From: Rhodocyclaceae bacterium UBA1310
Lineage (GTDB): Bacteria; Pseudomonadota; Gammaproteobacteria; Burkholderiales; Rhodocyclaceae
DNA length: 64,000 nt
Reading direction: 5' to 3'
Assembly: GCA_002307175.1 (NCBI GenBank)
Contig: DBTS01000098.1
Span: forward strand, 13,023-77,022
This document shows, piece by piece, positions 1 to 7,796 of the stretch. The notes below the pieces were generated by a model. The model did no database searches. It was not told the origin of the DNA and saw only the letters and a program-made list of their open reading frames with translations. The first letter of the stretch is position 1. The number at the start of each line of letters is the position of its first letter. A program made the translations under genes and the position numbers.

Positions 1-262
1 GTCAGTCGTTTCGTATCGCTGTGGCGCGAAGCAGCGACTGGCTGCCAGATGCCATGCTCCATCCGTCGGCTCGGGCTTTTTCACTCGTGGGCTTCGCGTT
101 TGAATGGACGTCTGCCTTGGCGGATTGATGCAGGCTGAGCACTATCGTTATTCTTATATAAGAAAATTATTGCTTCAGACAGTGGTGTTTCAAGCGGCCA
201 AGCGTTACATTTTCTTGACAGGCGGGTGTCAACGTTCCTGAATTTGACCCGTTCATATCATT
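1..262. other. Left-edge region, possibly the tail of an upstream gene
   Basis: No complete gene is visible. One plus-strand frame is open from the window edge to a TGA at 126-128 and could be the last 41 codons of a truncated gene, but another frame is open to 138, so the call is weak. Positions 150-175 are AT-rich and precede the amidotransferase gene at 263; they may hold its promoter, although no good sigma-70 hexamer pair is obvious. Confidence 0.3.
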
Positions 263-1063
263 ATGTGCCAGCTGCTTGGAATGAATTCTCTGAAACCCGC
301 CAACCTGAGCTTTTCGCTTGAGGGTTTCCTGCGCCGTGGTGGCGAGACAGATGAACATATCGATGGCTGGGGGCTCGCCTACTACGAGGATTGCCGTTGC
401 CAGCTGCTGATTGATGAAGCCGCTGCAGCGCGCTCGGCGATGGCACGCTGGGTGCAGCAACAGCACCCCGAGCGCTCGCGGAATATCATTGCGCACATTC
501 GCAAAGCCACACGCGGTGCCGTGCGGGCCAGCAATTGCCACCCGTTTGTGCGGCATTTCTGGGGGAAGGAGTGGGCGTTTGCCCATAACGGAACCGTTGC
601 CCAGGACAAGCTGCCCCGGCCACAACATTTCGAACCTGTAGGTGAAACGGATAGTGAGCTGGCCTTCTGCCTGATTCTGGATGCGCTGCAGGCCCGCTTT
701 GGCGATACCCAGCCTGCACTGGCGGATCTCTGGGTCTGCCTGCAGTCAATCACTGCCGAGATTGCGGCGCAGGGCGTATTCAACTTCGTGTTGTCGGATG
801 GCGAGGTTCTTTTCGCCCACCGTTCCACCTTCCTGCACTATGTTGAGCGTGCCTATCCTTTCGGCAGTGCCCATTTGCTGGATTGCCCCATAGGCATCGA
901 TTTCGCCCAGCACAACCATCTCGATGACCGCATGGTAATCATTGCTACGCAGCCACTTACGGATGAAGTCTGGTATCCCCTGCCAGTGGGCGAGGTGGTG
1001 GTGTTTTCTGGTGGTCGCCGGTACGACGGATCGCAGGGCGCCGATCTTCGGCTGGCGATCTGA
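263..1063 (+). CDS. Class II glutamine amidotransferase (YafJ-like)
   Basis: A 266-residue protein of the N-terminal-nucleophile glutamine amidotransferase family. Cys2, exposed after removal of Met1, is the expected nucleophile. The family motifs are present in order: an HIRKATRG segment near residue 78, NCHPF near 92, FAHNG near 106 and GETDSE near 127. The length agrees with E. coli YafJ (about 255 residues), so this is the stand-alone type without a synthase domain. The family hydrolyses glutamine to supply ammonia; the acceptor substrate is unknown. It converges on the kinase gene at 1075 with only 11 bases between stops, so the neighbours give no functional hint. Confidence 0.85.
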   Translation: MCQLLGMNSLKPANLSFSLEGFLRRGGETDEHIDGWGLAYYEDCRCQLLIDEAAAARSAMARWVQQQHPERSRNIIAHIRKATRGAVRASNCHPFVRHFWGKEWAFAHNGTVAQDKLPRPQHFEPVGETDSELAFCLILDALQARFGDTQPALADLWVCLQSITAEIAAQGVFNFVLSDGEVLFAHRSTFLHYVERAYPFGSAHLLDCPIGIDFAQHNHLDDRMVIIATQPLTDEVWYPLPVGEVVVFSGGRRYDGSQGADLRLAI

Positions 1064-1074
1064 CCCCGCTCCGG

Positions 1075-4000
1075 TCAGGAAGCTGTTGGCCCGTCAATCG
1101 GCACGCGCAGCACGAATTCAGCACCACCGCCCTTGCGGTTGCGTGCAAAGATCTGCCCCTCGTGGGCGCTCGCGATTTCACGGCAGATAGCCAGCCCCAG
1201 CCCGGTACCGCCAGCGCCGCTGCGCGTTTTGCTACTCTGTACGAACTTGTCGAAGACGGTCTCCAGTTCGTGTTCCGGAATCCCCGGGCCGCGATCTGCC
1301 ACAATCACCTCAAGAGCTTCCACCGGGATGTGGTTTTCTCCTTCCAGACTTAAGCCACCAGGTTGTACGAAGACGCCGATTTCCCCATTCACGGGAGAAA
1401 ACTTGATGGCGTTGGACAGCAGATTGCGCACGATCTGCCCCAGCAGTTTGAAGTCTCCGCGAATCATCGTGGAGCCTTCTGTCTGCAAATTGATCCTGAC
1501 CTGATGGATTGTCGCCAGGCCTTCGAATTCGTCCACGATGTCATGGATCAGCTTGAGGGTATCGAGTGGTTCAAGACGCAACTCGGTACGTCCGGCCTCG
1601 AGTTTGGCCAGATCGAGCAGGTCATCAAGCAGATTCATCAGGCGCTCGGCGCTGTTGACGATACGCTCGAAGTAACTGCTGAGGCGCTCCGTATTGCCGT
1701 GTGGCGAGCGCTGCAGACCGATGCGGGCGAAACTCAGAATGCCGTGCATCGGGGTGCGCAGTTCATGCGACATATTGGTCAGGAATAGTGATTTGGCCGC
1801 GTTTGCGCGCTCGGCCTCTTCCTTGGCGATGAACAGGCGGGCTTCGGCAAGGCGCCACGGAGTCACGTCGAAATTTGCACCGACGATCACGGGGCGGCCC
1901 TCGTCATCCTCGCAGCGCCCTTTGGCGATAACCCGATAACGCGGCTGCCCCGTCTCCGGATGGGGACGAAACTCTTCCTTGAGGATGGTGTGGCCATTCA
2001 GTACATCTGCATCTTCGGCAAAAACGATACGCTGGATTTCCGGACTGACTGAGGAGGAGCGCCCGACCAGCTCTTCCCTGGGGAGTCCGCGTTCGGTAGC
2101 AAAAGCCTGATTCACCATCAGGTAGCGGCTGTTGACGTCTTTGACATAGACGGGTTGGGGAATCACATCAATGAGACGCTGCACGTATTCCTTGATGCGG
2201 GCACCATGCTCGGTTTCACGCTGCAGGGCTGCCGCCAGCTGGCGCTCGGTGAGGCGCCAGGGCGTGACATCGAAGGTTGAGACAACGATGACTTTCCTGC
2301 CACAGGCGTCTTCGCAGGAGGCTTTGGAGATAACGCGATAACGTTCCGCTCCGGTGACAGGATGCGGCTTGTACTCCTCCTTGAGGATGACCTCACCATC
2401 CAGGACGTTGCTATCTTCGCTCATCGTGACGCCATCGTCGCGCGTAATGGCCGTGACTGAAGGCATTCCCGGCAGTGCTTCCTTGGGGATTGTCCGTTCT
2501 CGCGCAAAGGCGGTGTTGACGAGGATAAAGCGACTGTCTGCCGCCTTGACGTAAACGGGGTAGGGGATCACGTCGATGAGCCGCTGGATGTATTGCTGCG
2601 TGCGTTCGTGATTCTTCTGTTCACGTTCAAGTGCTTCGGTCAGTTCGCGTTCTGCCTGATACCAGCGTGTTACGTCAAAACTGGCCACCACGATGACGGG
2701 TTCGCCCTCAGCGTCGAGGCAGGCTGCCTTGGAGACGATGCGGTGGCGTTCCTTGCCGGTCAGCAGATAGGGGCGGTGCTCTTCCTTGAGAATTACCTTG
2801 CCACCCAGCACCTCAAGGTCTTCTGCGCGCACAGCCTCGCCGGTTTCGGGACTATCCTTGCCCACCCGCGCTATCGAATCAATGCCGGGGATATCCTGTT
2901 TCGGTACGTCAAAATCGCGTGCGAAGGCGTTGTTGACGATCAGGTAATGGCTTTGCGCATTCTTGACGTATACCGGCTCCGGAATCACATCAATGAGCCG
3001 CTGGATAAACTCCTGGGTGCGTTGCCGGCGCAGTGTTTCGCGTGTCAGGGCTGCCTGCAGACTGGCTTCTGCAATACGGATGGCAGAAACGTCGACGAGC
3101 GAGGTAATGACCACCCGGCGATTGTCGTCGTCCCGCCCGACTGTCTTGTGGGTCATCAGATGCAGGACTCCGCCACTGGGTGTGCGGACAGTCGATTCGT
3201 AATGCATCATCGAACCATCGGGCTTCGCAAGCAGATCCCGTTCCAACGTCTCGACAGGTTCTGCATCCGCGTCCTCCAGCGCATCGCAGAGGCGTTTTCC
3301 TAGCAACCTTTCCATCGGGCAATTGAACATTTTCGCCGCAGCCTGATTGATCTTGACGTAACGCAGATGTTCATCCTTGATGATAATGGGATTTGGGAGT
3401 ATGTCGAAGATGAGCTGCAGGAATTCGCGCAACCGGGATTGCTGCTCCAGGGAATCCTTTGCCTTGCGCTCGGCCTGTCGCCATGGCGTGACATCAAAGT
3501 TTGCCCCGACGATGACGGGTTGTCCCTCTGCGTCCAGGCACGAACCTTTTGTAATCAGGCGAAAGCGCTCTTCGCCTGTGTACATATGTGGCAGGCATTC
3601 TTCTTTATGGACGCGCTCCCCGGCGAGAACCCGACGATCTTCGTCGGCGATGGACGCCGACAGCCCGGAGTCTGGTGCCAGACCATACGAATTCTGCCCG
3701 ACGAGTTCCTCACGAGTGCGCCGGCGCTCCTCGCAAAAAGAGTCGTTTACCAGGATGTAACAACTACGCGCATCCTTGACATATACCGGTTGGGGAATAA
3801 CGTTGATCAGGCGTTGCACGAATTCCTGGGTTCGCTCGCGATGGGCGACTTCACGCGCCAGCGCAGCCTGCAGTTCGGTTTCCGTTTTTCTCCAGGCGGT
3901 CACATCAAAATGGGTGCCGACGATCACCCGTTCGCCGTGCGCGTCGAGGCAACTGCCCTTTGACACGACAAGATGGCGTGGCTCCCCGTTGTAACGATGA

Positions 4001-4770
4001 TGATTGATGATTTCCTTGAAAACGACTTGTCCAGCCAGCACATTCTGGTCTTCATCGGTCATGCTTTGGGCATGTTCCTGGTCGGCAATCAGGTCATGCG
4101 GGCGCTTGCCGATGATATTCTCGATAGAAAGGCCGTGTGAGCGTGCATAGGCTTCATTGACGAGGCGGAAGCAGCCTGCGGTATCGCGTACGTAAACCGG
4201 CTGCGGGATGACATCGATCAGACTCTGCACGAAGGCCTGCATGCGTGAGGCGTTCTCGAATTGCTCGCGGCACATGTGCTCACGCTGGGAGCGGTCCTCG
4301 CAGACCACAATGAAGCGGCTGGAATGGTGGTCCAGACGGCAGACCCGCAGGGCAATCAGGAGAGATCTGGCTGCCGGGCGTTCCAGCCAGACTTCCTGGC
4401 AGTCCGGATCTTCCCCCCGAAGCGCCACAGCCAGCTGCTTTTCGATGTGCAGGCTGCATTCGCGGGGCAGGGCAGTGCGCAGATTGATATGCCGAGCACT
4501 GGTCAGACTACACAGACCACGAAAATCCTGGCTGCATTCCAGCAGGTTCATCTGCGCATCAAAAACCGCAAAAGGCAGTCGGGCCGCACTTAATGCTCCT
4601 GTGGCATGCCCCAGGGCGAGTTGCAGGCGCCATATACAGAAGATGAGGCTGCCCAGCGCGGCAATCATGCAGCAGGCTGCTGCGATCCACGCCGCAGCGA
4701 ATGCACAGGCGATGGCAAGCGCGCACAATATGGCGCATGCCATGAGGCCCAGCCTGCCAAACTGCTTCAT
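1075..4770 (-). CDS. Membrane-anchored multi-PAS sensor histidine kinase
   Basis: A 1231-residue hybrid-free histidine kinase. Residues about 6-50 form two closely spaced hydrophobic helices, followed by a degenerate PAS-like segment (about 60-165). From about residue 180 to 985 there are six consecutive PAS units of about 134 residues, most starting with a variant of RLIDVIPQPVYVKD and ending with FDVTPWR; the third is the most divergent. The HisKA domain has the H-box NMSHELRTP with His at about 1002. The ATPase domain shows NLLSNAIKF (N box), DRGPGIP (G1) and GGTGLGLAI (G2), so catalysis should be intact. No receiver domain and no adjacent response regulator are present; the closest regulator is the orphan at 26472. 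The signal sensed is unknown. Confidence 0.93.
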   Translation of the reverse strand: MKQFGRLGLMACAILCALAIACAFAAAWIAAACCMIAALGSLIFCIWRLQLALGHATGALSAARLPFAVFDAQMNLLECSQDFRGLCSLTSARHINLRTALPRECSLHIEKQLAVALRGEDPDCQEVWLERPAARSLLIALRVCRLDHHSSRFIVVCEDRSQREHMCREQFENASRMQAFVQSLIDVIPQPVYVRDTAGCFRLVNEAYARSHGLSIENIIGKRPHDLIADQEHAQSMTDEDQNVLAGQVVFKEIINHHRYNGEPRHLVVSKGSCLDAHGERVIVGTHFDVTAWRKTETELQAALAREVAHRERTQEFVQRLINVIPQPVYVKDARSCYILVNDSFCEERRRTREELVGQNSYGLAPDSGLSASIADEDRRVLAGERVHKEECLPHMYTGEERFRLITKGSCLDAEGQPVIVGANFDVTPWRQAERKAKDSLEQQSRLREFLQLIFDILPNPIIIKDEHLRYVKINQAAAKMFNCPMERLLGKRLCDALEDADAEPVETLERDLLAKPDGSMMHYESTVRTPSGGVLHLMTHKTVGRDDDNRRVVITSLVDVSAIRIAEASLQAALTRETLRRQRTQEFIQRLIDVIPEPVYVKNAQSHYLIVNNAFARDFDVPKQDIPGIDSIARVGKDSPETGEAVRAEDLEVLGGKVILKEEHRPYLLTGKERHRIVSKAACLDAEGEPVIVVASFDVTRWYQAERELTEALEREQKNHERTQQYIQRLIDVIPYPVYVKAADSRFILVNTAFARERTIPKEALPGMPSVTAITRDDGVTMSEDSNVLDGEVILKEEYKPHPVTGAERYRVISKASCEDACGRKVIVVSTFDVTPWRLTERQLAAALQRETEHGARIKEYVQRLIDVIPQPVYVKDVNSRYLMVNQAFATERGLPREELVGRSSSVSPEIQRIVFAEDADVLNGHTILKEEFRPHPETGQPRYRVIAKGRCEDDEGRPVIVGANFDVTPWRLAEARLFIAKEEAERANAAKSLFLTNMSHELRTPMHGILSFARIGLQRSPHGNTERLSSYFERIVNSAERLMNLLDDLLDLAKLEAGRTELRLEPLDTLKLIHDIVDEFEGLATIHQVRINLQTEGSTMIRGDFKLLGQIVRNLLSNAIKFSPVNGEIGVFVQPGGLSLEGENHIPVEALEVIVADRGPGIPEHELETVFDKFVQSSKTRSGAGGTGLGLAICREIASAHEGQIFARNRKGGGAEFVLRVPIDGPTAS

Positions 4771-4893
4771 CTTGCTGCCCGCTTTCAGGTCAAGTCTTTC
4801 ATGTTGCGGAGCTTACCGCGCCTTGACGCATTTCGGGTATCTGATTCACTTATCGGGAATCGGATTTGGGTGGGCAGAGTGGGTTTTACATAC

Positions 4894-4917
4894 AAAAAGC
4901 CGCCCGGAGGCGGCTTT
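4894..4917 (-). terminator. Rho-independent terminator of the FKBP gene
   Basis: A GC-rich hairpin with arms AAAGCCGCC and GGCGGCTTT and a 4-base loop, read on the minus strand and ending in a run of five T. It lies about 40 bases past the stop of the FKBP gene. Confidence 0.85.
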
Positions 4918-4955
4918 GCATACTCTGACCCGAAGAGAGGGTCGAGCTGCTTCTA

Positions 4956-5675
4956 TTACTTCTTTTTGCTGCTGGCAGCAGCCTTGGCGGGCTTCGACGA
5001 AGCGGCTGCAGCCGGGGCCTTGGTCACGGAGAGCAGTTCCACTTCGAAGCTCAGCGTGGCATTGCCGGGGATCGGGCCCATGCCGTTTTCGCCATACGCG
5101 ATGGCCGCCGGGCAGGTCAGCTTGGCCTTGCCGCCAACCTTCATCTTCTGCACGCCTTCGGTCCAGCACTTGATCACGCCATTGAGCGGGAATTCAGCAG
5201 GTTCGCCGCGCTTGTAGGAGCTATCGAATTCCTTGCCATCAGGCAGCGTGCCCTTGTAGTTTACCTTGACCACATCAGTCGGGGCGGGGCTGGCACCAGA
5301 GCCTTCCTTCAGCGACAGATAGACCAGACCGGATTCGGTCTTGACCGCGCCAGCTTCCTTGGCGGCCTTTTCAAGAACTTCCTTGCCTGCTGCAAGGTTC
5401 TTTTCGTTCAGTGCGGCGCGACGGGTCTGCGCGAGCTGCTGGATCTTCGGACCGTAGGTTTCCAGTTCAACCGCCGGCTTGCCACCGGAAATCACGTCGC
5501 TCATGCCCTTCTTGATGAATTCCAGCTCGGCTGGGCTCAGGTTGAAGGAGGCATTGGCCTGTTGACCGAGTACGACACCCAGTGCATAGAGGGTTTTCTG
5601 GTCTTCCGTCATATCTGCGGCGTGTACGGCCGGCAGCATGAGGCTCAGGCAAATCAGTACGGCAAGTTTCTTCAT
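4956..5675 (-). CDS. Secreted FKBP-type peptidyl-prolyl isomerase (Mip/FkpA-like)
   Basis: A 239-residue periplasmic prolyl isomerase. A short signal peptide ends at about residue 19 (VHAAD). An alpha-helical FKBP N-terminal dimerisation region (about 23-100) is followed by an FKBP domain (about 110-215) with VKVNYKGTLPDGKEFDSSY and the YGENGMGPIPGNATLSFEVELL signature. The last about 20 residues are a low-complexity Ala/Ser/Lys tail (SSKPAKAAASSKKK). The ATG is preceded by AAGGAAG at good spacing. It is monocistronic, with its own terminator at 4894. The family accelerates proline cis-trans isomerisation during folding of exported proteins; the basic tail is not part of the standard domain. 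Confidence 0.92.
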   Translation of the reverse strand: MKKLAVLICLSLMLPAVHAADMTEDQKTLYALGVVLGQQANASFNLSPAELEFIKKGMSDVISGGKPAVELETYGPKIQQLAQTRRAALNEKNLAAGKEVLEKAAKEAGAVKTESGLVYLSLKEGSGASPAPTDVVKVNYKGTLPDGKEFDSSYKRGEPAEFPLNGVIKCWTEGVQKMKVGGKAKLTCPAAIAYGENGMGPIPGNATLSFEVELLSVTKAPAAAASSKPAKAAASSKKK

Positions 5676-5838
5676 CTGTCTTCCTTTTAGATTGGAACGG
5701 CGGAGCTCGACAAGCCTCCTTGGAGCCGACTTCCGATCCGCCTTGGTAAGTAGTCACGTCGCATTACGCGGTGTGGCGGCGGATCAGATAAGAGGCTGAT
5801 CACGGCTCACAGTAAGATCGCAAGCAGCCTCTAAAGTT

Positions 5839-6498
5839 CTAGGGTACAGGATTGTGCCCTGTTTCACTGTTATTTGCCTGACTGGCGGATGTCGCCAGCT
5901 TCCCGGAACCGAGTCGATACAATGCGACGCTGGCGAAGTTGTTCGGATCCAGATCGATTCTGCGGTCTTCGTCGAAGGCCGCACGTTCCAGCACTTCGAT
6001 GCCGCGCTTCTCGCACAGCTGTTCGAAGTCGGCCATCGTGAAGAAGCGTACGTTCGGTGTGTTGTACCACGCGTACGGCAGGCTCGTGGAGACCGGCATA
6101 TGCCCCTCGTTGATGGAGATACGATGGCGCCAGTAACCGAAGTTCGGGAAGCTGACGACCGCCTCGCGCCCCACGCGCAGCATCTCATCCAGGATCCTTT
6201 CGGTATTGTGAACAGCCTGCAGCGAGAGGCTCATGATCACATAATCGAACTGCGCATCCTCGAAACCGGCAAGCCCCTGCTCCAGATCGATCTGCAGCAC
6301 GTTGACGTGGTTCTGCACGCAGGCGGTGACGCGCTCTGCATCGCGCTCGATGCCGTAACCGGCGATCTGCCGCGCCGCCTTCAGATGAGCGAGCAGGCTG
6401 CCATCTCCGCAACCAAGGTCCAGCACGCGAGAGCCTGCGCCAACCCAGCCGGCGATCACGTCATAGTCGTGGCGGTCTTCCATATCTATCTTTACCAT
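5839..6498 (-). CDS. metW: Methionine biosynthesis protein MetW (SAM-dependent methyltransferase fold)
   Basis: A 219-residue class I methyltransferase-fold protein. Motif I is VLDLGCGDGSLL near residue 21, and the MetW signatures VIMSLSLQAVHN and SFPNFGYWRHR are present. The frame is open further upstream inside metX, but the ATG at 6498 lies one base after the metX stop, preceded by GAGGTG, and gives the usual MetW length. MetW is the partner of MetX in many beta- and alphaproteobacteria and is needed for full acylation of homoserine in species where it has been tested. It is cotranscribed with metX and would share the riboswitch at 7679-7737. Confidence 0.93.
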   Translation of the reverse strand: MVKIDMEDRHDYDVIAGWVGAGSRVLDLGCGDGSLLAHLKAARQIAGYGIERDAERVTACVQNHVNVLQIDLEQGLAGFEDAQFDYVIMSLSLQAVHNTERILDEMLRVGREAVVSFPNFGYWRHRISINEGHMPVSTSLPYAWYNTPNVRFFTMADFEQLCEKRGIEVLERAAFDEDRRIDLDPNNFASVALYRLGSGKLATSASQANNSETGHNPVP

Positions 6499-6499
6499 C

Positions 6500-7627
6500 T
6501 CACACCTCGATATTCTGGAAATAGGCACGCAACGCAGCATGGTAATGCGGGTCGCCCAGCAGGAATGAATCGTGGCCGGCGTTGCTGGCAACTTCGGCAT
6601 AGCTGACGTCGCGATGGTTGTGCAGCAATCCAAACACCAGTTCCCGTGAGCGGGCTGGCGAGAAGCGCCAGTCCGTCGTGAACGAGGCCAGGAAGAATTT
6701 TGCCTTGGCACGGGCCAGGGAGGCTTTCAGATCGCCCTCGTATTCAAAGGCCGGATCAAAATAGTCCAGTGCCTTGGTGGTCAGCAGATAAGTGTTGGCG
6801 TCGAAGAAGCCTGCAAACTTGTCGCCCTGATAGCGCAGGTAGGATTCGATTTCAAATTCCACGTCAAAATTGTAGCGGGGCTCACCATGCCGCAGCTTGC
6901 GCCCGAATTTCTGCGCCATCGCGTCATCCGACAGATAGGTGATGTGGCCCAGCATGCGTGCCAGACGCAGCCCACGTGTCGGCACCACCCCGTGCTGGTA
7001 GTAGTCGCCGCCGTAGAATTCGGGGTCGGTGAGAATGGCCTGGCGCGCTACTTCATTGAAGGCAATGTTTTCGGCCGAGAGCTTGGGGGCGGCAGCAATC
7101 ACCATGCCGTGGCGTACCCGTTCCGGATAGCGCAGGCTCCACGCCAGGGCCTGCATGCCGCCCAGGCTGCCGCCGAGCACGGCGGCCCAGGAATCGATGC
7201 CGAGGCGGTCTGCCAGCCGTGCATGGGAATCCACCCAGTCTTCCACGGTGACGAACGGGAAGCGGGATCCCCAGGGCTGTCCGCTGGCCGGGTTGATGCT
7301 CATCGGCCCGGTTGAGCCAAAACAGCCGCCCAGGTTGTTGATCCCCACGACGAAGAATTTGTCGGTATCCAGGGGTTTGCCGGGCCCGACAAGATTGTCC
7401 CACCAGCCTGCGCTGCGTGGTTTGTCGGCATAGGTGCCGGCAACGTGATGGGAGCCTGAAAGTGCGTGGCAAACCAGAACCGCATTCGTGCCTGAGGCAT
7501 TCAGCTGGCCGTAGGTTTCATATACCAGATCATAAGCTGGCAGAATGCCCCCGCTGCGCAAAGACAGGGGCTCTGAAAAGTGTGCTGTTTGTGGCGTTAC
7601 GACGCCGACACTGCCCTGAGAAGTCAT
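6500..7627 (-). CDS. metX: Homoserine O-acyltransferase MetX
   Basis: A 375-residue alpha/beta-hydrolase that activates homoserine with an acyl group in the first committed step of methionine synthesis. The oxyanion/nucleophile region reads GGSLGGMQALAW with Ser at about 154, and the C-terminal catalytic His and its surroundings are SNAGHDSFLL. Proteobacterial MetX enzymes with a MetW partner often use succinyl-CoA rather than acetyl-CoA, so the acyl donor cannot be fixed from the name. The gene begins with ATG at 7627 behind a structured leader containing a SAM-II-like aptamer and a terminator, implying repression when S-adenosylmethionine is plentiful. Confidence 0.94.
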   Translation of the reverse strand: MTSQGSVGVVTPQTAHFSEPLSLRSGGILPAYDLVYETYGQLNASGTNAVLVCHALSGSHHVAGTYADKPRSAGWWDNLVGPGKPLDTDKFFVVGINNLGGCFGSTGPMSINPASGQPWGSRFPFVTVEDWVDSHARLADRLGIDSWAAVLGGSLGGMQALAWSLRYPERVRHGMVIAAAPKLSAENIAFNEVARQAILTDPEFYGGDYYQHGVVPTRGLRLARMLGHITYLSDDAMAQKFGRKLRHGEPRYNFDVEFEIESYLRYQGDKFAGFFDANTYLLTTKALDYFDPAFEYEGDLKASLARAKAKFFLASFTTDWRFSPARSRELVFGLLHNHRDVSYAEVASNAGHDSFLLGDPHYHAALRAYFQNIEV

Positions 7628-7643
7628 TCGGTCACCAGAGAAA

Positions 7644-7680
7644 CAAAAACCCGATCCGCCAAAGCGTGATCGGGTTTTGT
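7644..7680 (-). terminator. Leader terminator of metX (riboswitch expression platform)
   Basis: On the minus strand, arms AACCCGATC and GATCGGGTT close a hairpin that is followed by TTTTTG and then TTT. It ends only about 17 bases before the metX ATG and directly follows the aptamer at 7679-7737. Position and T-tract fit an intrinsic terminator that decides whether metX is transcribed; it may also block readthrough from ptsI. Confidence 0.8.
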
Positions 7681-7737
7681 CCCATCCGCTTTAGCCGTAT
7701 TTTTAACGCGCCCGCAAGCTGAGACTCAAATCGGCGC
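7679..7737 (-). ncRNA. SAM-II-like riboswitch upstream of metX
   Basis: Reading the minus strand from 7737, the leader shows the conserved blocks of the SAM-II (metA/SAM_alpha) aptamer in order: stem arm GCGCC, GATTTGA, GCTTGC, closing arm GGCGC, GTTAAA, then GGCTAAAGC. GTCTC in the loop can pair with GGGAC at the 3' end, giving the H-type pseudoknot of this class. The ligand in known members is S-adenosylmethionine, and known members control metA, metX or metC. SAM-II is best known from alphaproteobacteria. Identification is from memory of the consensus, not from a covariance search. Confidence 0.85.
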
Positions 7738-7755
7738 AATGTGTATTCAAATTAC

Positions 7756-7787
7756 TCCCGCAGGCGGTGAATGTCAAACCTGCGGGA
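7756..7787 (-). terminator. Probable terminator hairpin after ptsI
   Basis: Perfect 9-bp arms TCCCGCAGG and CCTGCGGGA just after the ptsI stop. The following minus-strand sequence (GTAATTTG) is a poor U-tract, so termination may be inefficient or complete only at 7644-7680. Confidence 0.5.
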
Positions 7788-7796
7788 ATTGGGGTT

